Source: Przewalskia tangutica (taxonomy: Eukaryota; Streptophyta; Magnoliopsida; Solanales; Solanaceae). From it: 64,000 nt of DNA. The stretch is from assembly GCA_029844215.1 (NCBI GenBank), contig CM056725.1, positions 55,217,609-55,281,608 on the forward strand, read 5' to 3'. Shown piece after piece: positions 11,708-22,654 of the stretch. A model generated the notes under the pieces. It had not been told where the DNA came from, ran no database searches, and saw only the letters and a list, made by a program, of their open reading frames with translations. Position numbers and translations under genes: made by a program. Position 1 is the stretch's first letter, and every line of letters starts with the position of its first letter.

Positions 11708-13047
11708 CGGCGACGCCTCTGATCTGCCGTGGACAAGGCATAAATGCGGTTCTGAGGACCGCTAGAACTGGGACCTGCGCCACGACCTCTGCCGCGACCT
11801 GCTGGTCCAAGAGTACCCTGCCCTTCGGGGCGAGTAACTATAGGGGATGAAGACCGACAATGCACCACAGGTGACCCCTCCCATCAGCGCCGCAGTCGGA
11901 CAAGCTCGCATAGTGACCTGCGGCCACAAGTATAGCAAACTCCAGTAGTGCCACAACTCCATGAATGGAATCTCTGACATCGGATACAGCGGACCTCGAT
12001 CGGTTAGCACTCTTGCTACCACAAGTCCGAAGCCACAGGGCGACACGCCAGAATACCAGGCGCATCTGAAGGCGGTGTAGGAGTGCTCACGGTGGTGGGG
12101 TGCAAATCTAGACTACTGCTGAGGCCGCCCACCCCGAGAGCTACCAAAAGATCGTGTTGTCCTGGCCTTCTTCTGCTGCTGATATCTGTCGACCCGTCGG
12201 CCTCTACGCTCCTCGCATCCAAGTGCATGAGCCTGTATGCGGGCAATGTCCATGCCCGGCTGAAGAGCCACACCTGAGCAAGACTCTGCCAGATAATCAT
12301 CAAACCCGGTGACGTAACGGTGCACCCGGTCCTCCATATCTGCTACTAGCGCAGGGACATATCGAGCCAACGAATCGAACTCAACGTTGTACTCCCTAAC
12401 GGTGCGCCCTCTCTGTCTCAGCATCAAAAACTTGTCGGCCCGTGCCCTCCTCATCTGCGGAGGCAAGAAGTGAGTAAGAAAAGCCTCCGAGAACTCGTCC
12501 CAAATAGCTGGAGGCGCGTGCTCTCCCCGGGATAGCTCTCACGAATCAAACCCGATCATTGCGGTATCACGCGGCCGTCTGAACCGAAGATCACGGACTC
12601 GGTCTCCGAAGCCTTGATCACTCGCATGATCCTCTGTAACTGACGGATGAACTCCTGCAAATCATCCTCAGGCCTCGACCCGTAGAACTCTGGCGGGCTA
12701 CAACTCAGAAAATCCCGTAGTCTCAAGCTGTCCGATCTAGGATGTACCACGGGTGCTCTTTGGGCTAACTGCGTCGGCCTATCCTCGTATGCGCCACGAT
12801 CACGGCGATGGCGGGCCATCTCTCTGTAACCCATCTCATCTGCTCCAGGCTGTGGGATTGGAGGTGCAGGTACTGTGGTCTCATCAGCCACTGCTGCGGC
12901 CCTAAACCCTGCTGGGGCCGGTGGCGTCGTGGAACTCGCCGTCTCGGGTATAGACTGGGCCTGAGCCCTCGTGACTCTCGGTGTCCTACTAGCAGCTCCC
13001 TCGGCTGCCTTGCCCTTCTGGGCCCGGGTTGCCTTACGTGGAGGCAT
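11708..13047 (-). pseudogene. gag: gag of element I (two or more frameshifts)
   Basis: The start at 13045-13047 gives the basic, alanine-rich N-terminus MPPRKATRAQKGKAAEGAAS with repeated TRAQ. It runs in one frame to about 12560 through LSCSPPEFYGSRPEDDLQEF and IRQLQRIMRVIKASETESV. A shift at about 12540-12560 then moves the capsid remainder (MPPQMRRARADKFLMLRQR, EYNVEFDSLARYVPAL) into the 12466-12113 frame. The C-terminal basic region and zinc knuckle (about 11760-12060) are broken into overlapping frames, with a degraded knuckle and a GRGRG-rich segment leading into protease. Confidence 0.87.
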
Positions 13048-13239
13048 AACTGTTAAAAAAAGGAAATACGTTAGAGGGGTCCAACTTATAACACAGCTCT
13101 AAGGCACGATCTCAGAGTGAGAAGAATGGAAACCAATCCTAAATATCCTATAGCCTCCTGATTATTGGTGTGGTGCACAACACACCGATAATCAAGACTC
13201 TACTAGATACGGTCTGTAGACACTTTCCGAGGATTAACT

Positions 13240-13251
13240 GCTCTGATACCA
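13240..13251 (-). other. Primer-binding site of I
   Basis: On the minus strand it reads TGGTATCAGAGC, 4 nt from the LTR. It matches the 3' end of plant initiator tRNA-Met and is intact, unlike the PBS of J, A and B. Confidence 0.92.
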
Positions 13252-13255
13252 CTTT

Positions 13256-15810
13256 TGTCACGACCCGTTCCGGGGCCCGTGACTGGTGCCTTACCCGGGC
13301 ACCCAAGTAGGCATACATCAGAGTAATCAGCGGAATATAAAAACAAGACAAGTAACAAATGAAAAATGAGACACAGTTTATTTGAGAAAAAGTCGCCTTT
13401 CGGCATGTATATATAACCCAAGTCCGCGTTACATCCCAACTGCATAATAGGACTACTGCACTTCTAAGGAAGTAAACAACTATGGCGGGACAGGGCCCCG
13501 CCATACCCTGAATGTACAAAACTATCTACAACAACAGGGAGATCATACCCAAAAGTCGAGCCTCCGGAGAAGATGGAGCTCCTGACACCAAAGAAAAGAT
13601 CCTAAAACTGAGGATCCGCTACCTGCTTCCCTTTACCTGCGGCATGAACGCAGCCCCCCGAAGGAGGTCAGTACAACAGGTACCAAGTATGTGAAACTGT
13701 AAAGTACTTTAAATGAAATCATACCATTTTAAAAGCAATTCTACAAATATGTACGAAACAACCAATGTAACCACACATAGTGCCACAGCATAACCAAAAG
13801 CAAAATAGATATAACATAACTGGTCTTTTCTAGGCCGCTAATGATCGGGCAAGGCCAATCGCCCATAGTATCATTATGCGAGCCTAATCCTCGAACTCCC
13901 GCACCGCATAGTCACACATGCACCCGCATGAGGTATTCTCGCGACGGGGTAGCTAGCCCGCGGTATCCTCCTCGACTCGCATCCGCATAGTCACATAGAC
14001 CGCATAGTCACACGTGACCGCATAAGGCACTCCTCGTGACGGATAATACACCGGAATGATCTATCCTGAACTCCCGCACTCGCATGGTCACATGCACCGC
14101 ATAGGTCGTATAGACCCGCATCAAGGGTGGCAAGCCCTCGGTATAACAAGTCAAGGGGGTATGTGATATAAGAACAGTACAACGGGCTTAACGTTTAACA
14201 ACGTAAGCACAACAAGAATAACCCCCTTACACGACATCACAAGACACTAACACGCGTAGCATCATAACATGTTTACTTATCAAACCATCTCACTACACTT
14301 TTCAGAAATCAATACAAGATTTTCATAAACAAATGAGTAAAACCGTTCCTTTTATCTTTCTTAAGTCGTTATACCTAACTTCCCATAAAGCTAGTATAAC
14401 TCTTAAGCTTTCTGTTTAAAAATCAAGTATTACTCTTTTTTCAAAAATGATTCATAATTCTTTTGAAATACTTCAAGGTTCTTATTATTTAGACTCAAGT
14501 AAACAGACGTCCAGTAAAACAATGTTCAGTTAACACACGACGCTCACCGTACTATATATATATTTTAAAATATCATGCTCGAGGATAGGAAGAATCACAT
14601 ACCTTCTGGCGAAATCCACCGCCAAGTCGAGTATGTCGCACGCAGAGTATCAACCTATAATAGTCAAATACGTCTATCAACGTCTAGACTACTCTGTAGG
14701 ATATTCTAAGCCGAAGGTTCTTAATTCTACGGAAAATTGGGCGATTTCCTATCCGTCAAACTACTCAAGTCTCATCAGAGATACAAATTCCTATGTAAGT
14801 ACAGTTCAATTCTTCATTTATATTCTTCTGATGTGATTTCAGTTTAATTCTATTCTTTAATATCCTTCTATGCATCTTATACTTATTTCTATACTACTAC
14901 AGTATGTAATCTCCAATTACAATAGAAGGATAGGATTATTATTTACCTCGATAAGCCCAAAATTATCCAAGATATAAGTCGATCCTGAGCAAGGTTTAGC
15001 TCCTAATCTGTACGCTCCAATCCGCTCCAAGAAACCCTTAGAAGTTTCTACACAACTTCTACTTACTACTTCAACCAACTATGAAGTTTCTCCTAGGGTT
15101 TCGTTTAGTGACTAATGGAAGTATAGTAGTATTTTCCGGGCTCTAAGTATAGAGGTGACTTTGGAAATACTACAAGGGATTGGCTAAGGTATTTTGGAAT
15201 AGTAACAATACTTGAAGACAACTTTCTACCAATGGGGAGGGGGGGTGTTTCGGCTAGGGCTTTCAAGAGGGGGGGGGGGGGAGATGGTGTTTGGACGAGA
15301 GCTCTTAAGGGAGAAGGGAGTTTTTGAGACTTGGAAGATAATTTGTGGATGAAGAATTCTTCAACTAAGGGGGGGGGGGGGGGTATTTATAGGACCATCA
15401 ATGGTCAAGATGAAGGCAAGTGGAGGGCAAGTGGATGGTGGAGATTTGCACATGTGTACCCTTATCCATCTACCACACAAATATCACAAAATATCCTACC
15501 TAACCTTGACCAATGTTTAAGGCCTTTAACTTGAAAAAAACGTGCCAAGGAATGCACACCATTGTCGTCCACTTGAGGGTGACAAGTGTCGCCATCTCGT
15601 TGGTCCAAAATATTTCATCTCTCGGAAAAATCCGCAAAAATTATTAATGTCGCAGCCGTAATTTTCCCTTCGCAAGCTTTGGAAGACGTTTCGTCGGAAA
15701 ACAATTCTTTTCGCGGGTTGTGCACAAATTTTCGTCCCTTATGCCTAACTAAGGCTAAACTTTTGTACGTACGCCCTCACGTACATACTCTGGAAATACG
15801 GGGTATAACA
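13256..15810 (-). repeat. 5' LTR of element I
   Basis: It runs from TGTCACGACCCG at 13256, adjacent to the PBS, to ...TATAACA at 15810. It is the twin of 5670-8226. U3 has the inverted repeat GGGTGACA-AG-TGTCGCC(C) in the other LTR (7993-8010), mutated here to TGTCGCCA. A poly-G run (15369-15383) and TATAAATA (15391-15384, minus) mark the promoter. No gene is present. Confidence 0.93.
13865..14120 (-). repeat. LTR minisatellite, I-type, second copy
   Basis: It carries the same degenerate repeats as 6290-6535. Differences between the two copies are mostly short indels and CTG/TCG-type changes. Confidence 0.6.
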
Positions 15811-17715
15811 AGGCGTGTAATCTCCTATTGTTTACTACATTGTTGAGCCTTAAATGTGGCGTGTTTGGTTATTGAAATTCGGCCTTGAAAAAGGTGGCAA
15901 AGTATGTAGAAACAAAGGAAGTGTTGTTCGATTTTCCATAGAATTTAGTGACTTTGCACTTAGAATATTCTACGTTTGAGGTAAGAAGTTAATAGACGTA
16001 TTATGGTCATTATAGGTTGACATACTACGTACGACATATTGGACTTGGCAAGTGGATTGAACCGAAGAGGTATGTGGAACTTTCTTATCTCTTGAGCATG
16101 ATTAAGTTGTAAATGTATAGTACGGTAGACGTACAAGATTTTGACAATCTAGTCCGTTTGATATCCTTGGCTTATTTTAAGAATGTCCAAGTTGGTTGAG
16201 TTAGAGAATTAACTCACTAGTTTAAAAATATTAAGGATATCTTGGTTTCTAAAACTTAAGAGACTTTGAGTATTTTGAAAGTATTTTCGATACTTGTTTT
16301 GTTGGAAAATTTAAGTCTCTTAGTTATAAAGAAGAATGTAAGTATCTAAGGCATAAAGCTAGTATAACGGCTTTATGGGAAGTTGGTTATAATAGCTTTA
16401 TGGAAAGTTAAAAAGAGTGGTTTACTCTAAGTAATTTAAGTATGATAAATGACTGGAAATAATGAAAGGCAAATTGATTTGAAGGCATCAATTGCTTAAG
16501 GTTTTTTTTAAAGAAAGAAGTTACTTGATTTAGAAGCCTAAATGTATTTCTAAAAGGTATTGTGACTTGTCTTGAAAAGTAGTCATGACTTGATACTACG
16601 GTTATTAGTATCTTGGAAGTTTTATATGAAAAAGAGTCATTTTAAAAGAATAGAAGTACGTAGTACTTTGGGTTAAATTCCCGTATTTTATAATGACATG
16701 GTAGTGCCTTAAGTAAACTAAAATGAGAGTGTATATGAACAAGACTAATAAGAAGTTAGGGGATTTCTTAACTTACTTATGTTATGTATGATAGCCGGTT
16801 GAGCTAGGGTAAGAGTATAAATGCGGGGTAAACCCCCAAGACGTTATACCACCTTCTCCAGGGTAAGAGTATAAATGTGGGGTAAACCCCCAAGACGTTA
16901 TACCACCTTCTCTAAGGTAAGAGTATAAATGCGGGGTAAACTCCCAAGACGTTATACCACCTTCTGAGTATGATTGTGGGGTAAACCCCCAAGACATTAT
17001 ACCACTCCATGGATTTGCTACCCATGATGCGAGGAATACCTCGTGCGGGTCCACACGACCCTTGCGGGTGAAATAGTCCCAGGAGTAGGATTGCTTAATG
17101 ATACTACGGGCGGGTGGCCCTGCTTTGATCGTGAGCCTCCTATTTTTATGTTGTAAGTATACTCTTAGTTACTCTCATTGTTAGTAAGGCACAGTGAACT
17201 GTAATTTGATTATCATACATGTCTCCAGTTTTATTTTAGACTTATGATTTCACTACAATTGATTTCACATATTTGGTACATGTTATCGACTCTTCGGGCT
17301 GCGTTCATGCCGCAGGTAAAGTTACATCAGTCGTGATCCTCGCTCTTAGGGTCACAGTTCAGCATTTGGGAAAGCTCCGTTTCTCCGGAGGCTTATCTTG
17401 GTATAGTCCCCTGTTGATTGTAGGTGCTTACATTCAGGGGTATGACGGGGCCCTGTCCCGTCGTTGTTGTCATATTATTCGTAGAGGTCTGTAGTACTGT
17501 TGTGGGCAGAATTTGTAAGAGGGTTGTAACTGTTCAAATTGCTATTTATATATATACTGAAGGTAACCGCTTTTGGTTAGCCTGTCTTCTTATTTCACTG
17601 TCATATTACATTGGTTTCATGTATTGTCTTTATGTTCCGCTGATTACTCTGATGTTGTGTCACTAGGGTGCCCGGGGTAAGGCACCAGTCGCGGGCCCGG
17701 ATTCGGGTCGTGACA
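15811..17715 (+). repeat. 5' LTR of element G, left-truncated
   Basis: It ends ...GGGTCGTGACA at 17715, just before a canonical PBS. Its left side is cut by the I/J insertions; the missing ~1.3 kb should lie left of the window. Positions 15811-17150 resemble solo LTR D (a segment around GTTATTG...CCTTGAAAAAGGTGG), not G's own 3' LTR. The last ~430 bp (from about 17285) match the end of G's 3' LTR (32955-33370) almost exactly. The two LTRs of G therefore disagree in their front parts. A CATAAAGC...GTTATAAT leader motif sits at 16360-16410. Confidence 0.85.
16807..17010 (+). repeat. 54-bp tandem repeat, about 4 copies
   Basis: Units start at 16807, 16861, 16915 and 16969 (the last shortened), each with GGGTAAACCCCCAAGACGTT or close to it. 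The period is exactly 54. It fills the LTR variable slot. An open frame across it (minus) is a by-product of the repeat. Confidence 0.9.
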
Positions 17716-17719
17716 AAAG

Positions 17720-17731
17720 TGGTATCAGAGC
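17720..17731 (+). other. Primer-binding site of G
   Basis: TGGTATCAGAGC lies 4 nt after the LTR end. It is intact and complementary to initiator tRNA-Met. Confidence 0.93.
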
Positions 17732-17921
17732 AGTTAATCCTCGGAAAGTGTCTACAGACCGTATCCAGTAGAGTCTTGATTATCGGTGTGTTGTGCACCA
17801 CACCAATAATCAGGAGGCTATAGGATATTTAGGATTGGTTTCTATTCTTCTCACTCTGAGATCGTGCCTTAGAGCTGTGTTGTAAGTTGGACCCTCTAAC
17901 GTATTTCTTTCCCTTACCGTT

Positions 17922-18668
17922 ATGCCTCCGCGTAGGGCAACCCGGCCCAGGAGGGCAAGGCAGCCGAGGGAGCTGCGAGTAAAGTACAGAGGGTTACGTG
18001 GGCACAGGCCCAATCATCACCTGGGGTGGTTCTTCATTCGGGGAGTTTTGCGACGTCACTAGCCCCAGCAGAGTTTAGCACGGCGGCGGCAGTTCCTACT
18101 GCGGCCATGATGTTTGAACCTTCAGTTCCACGACCGGGAACAGAGAATATAGATTGCAAAAAGGGCGACCCTATTACTAGCTATGGATTTGGCTACCAGA
18201 GAGTATACCGATGTACCGCGAGTCTTGATGAATATCAACGAGAAGGTTGTGCAAGAGTAAGTTCTTCAGTTAGGCTTGGGCATGGCCTGTGTATGGGCTT
18301 ATGCGCAGCAGGCCGAGAAACGTAGAGATCGACGGGTTAACGAAGGGCGATGAAGAAGAGGCGAGCAAGGTCCTTTGGTAACTTTCGAGTCGAGTCACCT
18401 CACCAGCAGATTAGATTATGCACATCCACCAGTGCAGAAAGGTCCTCCCCAGGGTTCAGGACGTTCGGGGTATGCAGAAGTTAGTCAGAGCTCCAGAGCT
18501 TCCGGTTCACCATCACACGAAGGTTCCAGCCATCCGGATTCAGTTTTTCTCAGTGTTCACAGTGTGGCAGGCGTCATCCCAGGGAATGTCGCCTTTTAGT
18601 TGGTACTTGTTGTACCTATGACCGTCAGGGTCTGATGTCGAAAGAGTGTCCTTGCGGGAGGACTTAGC
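17922..18668 (+). pseudogene. gag: gag remnant of G (capsid deleted)
   Basis: The start at 17922 matches gag starts elsewhere (ATGCCTCCGCG). The N-terminal region is readable to about 18180. It then joins directly to sequence equivalent to the late capsid (RVYRC..SLDEY, compare RVHRYVTGLDDY). Against gag of E, about 450 bp are missing at 18182-18200. The C-terminal basic region and a damaged zinc knuckle (CRLLVGTCCTYDRQG-like, with the knuckle histidine lost) follow. Frameshifts interrupt it. Such a protein could not build a capsid, so G needed Gag in trans. Confidence 0.8.
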
Positions 18669-19141
18669 CTTCATGATCGGTGGGTAGTTTGTCATCTTCC
18701 TTAGCTGCGCCTACGGGCAGGTTTGATTTGAACGACTAAGGGGAGTGAAGCAGTAGATATAGATATATCCTTAACCCTCTAGAGATCGGTATGTGTGATA
18801 AGGTGAGTATACCTTAAGTGCTATGTTCTGATAGCAGTGTGTTAGTAGGGATTAGAAATCATGGTGGGTTAACCGAGTAAGATTTTGGGGGATAGAGAAG
18901 GTGTGAGCCTTAGAGTTTTATACGTAGAGACCTTAGAGGTAAGGCCATCTCGAGTAAAGGTGTAGTGTTCATGTTTGACCCTTATAGGAGTGCATAGTGC
19001 ACGTGAACTATGTTTACGGGATAAGTCCCTGAGTAGTGTGGAATGAAAGAGGGTAGTTGAGCTAAGAAGACCGCTAGGTTTTCGTAACGTGATTAGTGAG
19101 AGTTTTCCTTCGGAGAGCTAGCGTTTAGCGCGTTGCCGGGT

Positions 19142-19171
19142 CGGGTTGAGGCCGCGTTGCGGGTCAACCCG
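19142..19171 (+). other. Conserved hairpin in pol-less module (G copy)
   Basis: CGGGTTGA (19142-19149) and TCAACCCG (19164-19171) enclose the loop GGCCGCGTTGCGGG. The geometry is the same in J, B and A. Confidence 0.6.
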
Positions 19172-19899
19172 CGGCATGTTTGGTGGTGGGGTCAGTCTGT
19201 GGTGGTCCCGCCTTGTGGTAGGGTCACGAGGGTGTTAGGCCCAAGTTTAGTTAACCAGCGTACGAGTTCGTGGATGCATTCGACCAGTAGTCGGGCCGAG
19301 GAGGTCAGCCGTCTTGTTTTCTAGCAAAGACCGTTTACTCGGCAGTATTGATCTATCAGAAAGGTTGTAAGGCTGCACGAGGTGCCTACCTTCACCTTAT
19401 GGCAGACAGTGGAGCCCAGGGTACGGCTGTTTTTGGTTTCTGGAAGTTTTACCAAGCAGGGTTAAGAACTCAGGTGAGTCTCAAAATCGCATTCGCCCTC
19501 GGGCCAGTGTGTGTATTTCAGAGGTAGTTGTGGGGATTGTTGTCTCATGTGGAGGGAGTGTTTAAGCTATCATTTCGCTGAATGTCGCCTTATGAGGCCT
19601 TGTAGGGCGGAAGTGTAAGTTGCGGTCGATTGGTTCGATGTTGGCAAGATTCGGATAGTTGGTTCAGCTTGTTCCACAGGTGTGGATAGGTAAAGCTTGT
19701 CTAGAAGAGGTTACGGTAGCTCGGAGAAATCGTGCGGATAATCGGCGGCGACGCCAGAGTTCAGTTGACGGTCGGTCTTCTTGAAGGTACCACCGGTTTG
19801 GGTGTGACGAGTTTTGGAAAACAGAGGAACTTAGCCCAGTTACTTTGGGCCCTTTTGAGTTCATGTGAAGAATAGGCGGGTGCCTATATATGTTAGCAG

Positions 19900-20060
19900 T
19901 TGCCGTCCGACTTAGGAGGCAGTACGTCCGGTCTTTCGTATTGTTATGTTCGGGAAGTATCGAAGATCCATCCAGAGTGTTCCCAGTTAATGATGACCAC
20001 GTTAGGGATAGTAACCCCGAGTTTTGAATCTTGAAGCGATGACGAAATGTGGTAAGAGTT
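19900..20060 (+). pseudogene. Possible integrase-tail scrap in G
   Basis: The peptide IEDPSRVFPVNDDHVRDS and the parallel IGDPSRVFPLNDDHVRDSSP in B resemble IGDPSRVHPIDDVQV of the integrase tail of I. If so, the pol-less interior arose by a large internal deletion that kept the last part of pol. The similarity is short and the following chromodomain is not convincingly readable. Confidence 0.45.
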
Positions 20061-20252
20061 CGAATGTACGACAGCTTCAGTGATCGCATGCAGCCCGGTA
20101 TCATTTTGGTGATGTTAGAGGTGTTTCCTCGTGGACTTGGATGTAAGCATTTTGCGCAGGTTGGTTCCGTGGCCATGTGTGGCAGGTTTGTTCTCGTAAG
20201 TATAGTGGTGAAGACTATACTGGCGCACGTTTGTTTCGAGACCTAGAAGGAA

Positions 20253-20285
20253 CATTCGGGACGAATGTTTCTAAGGAGGGGAGAA
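20253..20285 (+). other. Palindrome and polypurine tract of G
   Basis: CATTCGGGACGAATG (20253-20267) is followed by AAGGAGGGGAGAA, which abuts the 3' LTR start at 20286. Confidence 0.88.
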
Positions 20286-20701
20286 TGTTATGCCCCGTAT
20301 TTCCAGAGTATGTACGTAAGGACGTACGTAGAAAATTTGAAACTTTTAATTAGGCTTGGCCGAATTAATTTTGTGCACAACACCCGATTAGAGTCGTTTT
20401 TCGACGAAACGTTTCCACAGCTTTCGTAGGGGAATTTCCGGCTATGTCATTTTAATTTTTTACGGATTTTTCCGAGAGACGAAACGTGTTGGGCCAACAA
20501 GAGGGCGCCACTTGGCACCCTCTCATTGGCGGACGTGAGTGGGCGGTAAAGGGAGGGTTGGATGATTGGCCTTGTTGGTCAAGGGGAGTTGGTAGGATAT
20601 TTTTGTGTGTTAGTTGGCTAGGGTGCACATGGCAAGATCTTGGCCCTACACTTGCCTTGCACTTGGCAAGATCTTGGCCATTGGTTGGCCATTGGTTGGC
20701 C

Positions 20702-20709
20702 TATAAATA
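20702..20709 (+). promoter_or_regulatory. TATA box of G 3' LTR
   Basis: TATAAATA is followed by GAAGACTTTCTTCATCC, the start region conserved in sister LTRs. Confidence 0.7.
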
Positions 20710-22045
20710 CCACCCTATGTTGAAGACTTTCTTCATCCTAAAATCTTCTAAGTGTTAAAATCCCTCCCTCTTCCTTCTTGTGGTTCTCGTCCAAGAGCCT
20801 TCCCCCTCCCCCTTGGCCGAGAGCCCTCACCCCCCCTCCTAGTAGTGTGGCCGTGGGGTACCCCCCCCTAGCCTAGTTGTCTCGTATAATACACCCCCCC
20901 TCTTGGTAGAAATACTCTCAAAAGTATTGTTATAATGCCCAAATTACCTTAGCCATATACCTTGTAGTATTCTAAGGTTATACCTATACGAAAAACCCAG
21001 AAATACTATTATACTTCCATTACGTCACAAAACCGAAACCCTAAGGAAAATCTCCATGGTTAGTTGGAGTAATAAGTAGAAGTTGGTTAGAACTTCTAAG
21101 GGTTGTTTGGAGCGGGTCGGAGCGCACGGAGTAGGAGCTAAACCTTGCTCAGGATCGACATTTAAACTCGAATAATTATGGGCTTATCGAGGTAAATATC
21201 TTGTCCCTCTATTGTAATTGGAAATTACATGATTGTTAGACTATATAGTTGAAGTATACTATATATAGAACTGAACGTTGTTATCGGCAATGTCTTTTGA
21301 CTTAAGCCTGAATATAAGAAACATTTTCGAAAGAAGAGTACTGAACTGTAATTACATAGGACTGTATTACAGTAGACTTGTGTAGCTTTTCTGTGAGGTA
21401 GAATTGTGCACGTCCGGTTAGATGTATGAACCCCCCCCCCCCTGGTTGGCTTGATAGCCGGCCTCGATAGAGGAGGAGATTTACGCGGTTGCGGGGAGAG
21501 TCTGCCAATTTTCGGTAGAATGTTCTACGATGAGGTCTAAATGTTAATAAGCGCCTTGTGGCCTTATAGGGTGAAGTAATACGTGGCGCGATCTACTTGA
21601 CTTAAGGAGTAGCCGACGGTTGGAGGTACTTGGAGCGTTTTGCTATTAGTCGATACTCGTCGCGAGGTATGTGAACCTCTTCCTATCTCTTCTAGCATGA
21701 TATGTGTGAACTATGTAGTACGGTAGACGTACAAGTGCTAAATGTATTTGATTGGTTTAAAACATAAAGTGTTATAACGGCTTTATGGGAAGTTGGTTAT
21801 AACAGCTTTATGTTGGTAAGAAAATACTTGTGGTTTTGAAAAGGTAACTGATTTGAACTATAACTGGCTTGTTATGTGTTAATAAAGAACTTGAAGTATT
21901 TCAAAAGATTTTTGAATCATTTCGAAAGAAGAAGTAATACTTGGTTTTTGAAAACTTAAGAGTTATACTAGCTTTATGGGAAGTTGGGTAATAACGACTT
22001 AAGAATGTTTTACTGATTTCGGAAATCAGAATGTGTATCGACAAA

Positions 22046-22050
22046 CCACT
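22046..22050 (+). repeat. Target-site duplication of H (CCACT)
   Basis: CCACT at 22046-22050 is repeated exactly at 31701-31705. Joining the flanks restores the G LTR reading ...AAACCACTGCAGCG, as in B (around 41690). Confidence 0.96.
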
Positions 22051-22654
22051 TGTGAAATCCAGAAAAAAAAATAGTAATATATAGTTGTGGTTGAGTTAAT
22101 AAAAATATATATATATAAGAAAATAAAGAATAAATTGCATGTGATAGAGTTAGGGTTAAATTTGGATAAATAGATAGATGAAATTAAAAAAAAAAAAAAA
22201 AAAAAAAACAAAAGAAAAAAAAAAAAAAAAAAAAGAAGAAGTGCACATGCACGTACACCTTTGATTTTTTCCCCCTTCCCCCATTTTCATTTCCCCTCCA
22301 ACTCTTGTCATTTCACCTCCCATATGTTATAGAAAACTCTCCACTTATACATTGTATTTACACACAAACAAAGTACATAACATAAAGGTTAGAAAATCAG
22401 AAAAAAACAAGTGAAAAGAAGAGGAAAAAATACCAAGAAAGCAAGAAGAACAAGAAGCAAAATACTAGAGAGTAAGGATAATTTTAGCAACCACACAACA
22501 ATAATCTTCACACTTACAAGGTGAGTTTTCTCACTCAGAAATTCTTGGTAACATCCTTTATTTTTAGTTCAATACATGTTGGAATAAGAATTGAGTGTTG
22601 AAAAGAAATATTGAACTTTTGATTGTTTAGACAACTAGTTGCGTCATGAACTTT

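Larger units (their letters stand above)
5670..15810 (-). mobile_element. Element I: full-length Ty3/Gypsy chromovirus (pol-bearing)
   Basis: This 10.1 kb element has two LTRs of nearly equal length (2557 and 2555 bp), a canonical PBS and PPT, and the domain order gag, protease, RT, RNase H, integrase, chromodomain. That order and the chromodomain place it among plant chromoviruses; the gag and chromodomain look Tekay/Del-like, which is my recognition and has not been searched. The LTRs are very similar, so insertion was recent. Coding frames are nevertheless broken in several places, so it is non-functional as read. The left flank ACACG (5665-5669) and right flank AGGCG (15811-15815) are a poor TSD match. 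Its left end lies 2 bp from the end of J. Confidence 0.9.
17716..20285 (+). mobile_element. Interior of element G (TR-GAG, pol-less)
   Basis: The 2.57 kb between PBS and PPT hold a damaged gag and then about 1.6 kb of non-coding module, where an autonomous element would carry over 4 kb of pol. The interior matches that of B (43343-43406 plus 52373-54762) along its length, including one shared capsid deletion. The module also holds the conserved hairpin and a possible scrap of integrase tail. The non-coding character is seen directly: no long frame and no pol motif. Confidence 0.87.
20286..22050 (+). repeat. 3' LTR of G, first part (before H)
   Basis: It starts TGTTATGCCCCG after the PPT and runs to the H insertion point (TSD CCACT). 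It contains TATAAATA at 20702-20709, about 416 bp in. Leader motifs (GTTATAAC/CATAAAG) lie around 21769-21810 and 21960-21990, and the palindrome CTGATTTCGGAAATCAG is at 22013-22029. A poly-C run is near 21430. No gene is present. Confidence 0.92.

Noticed and set aside
17720..17731. tRNA-like sequences at TGGTATCAGAGC sites
   Set aside because: They are primer-binding sites only; no cloverleaf sequence surrounds them.
21400..21500. Poly-C/poly-G tracts as telomere or satellite sequence
   Set aside because: Single-nucleotide runs inside LTR leaders; no telomere repeat seen.
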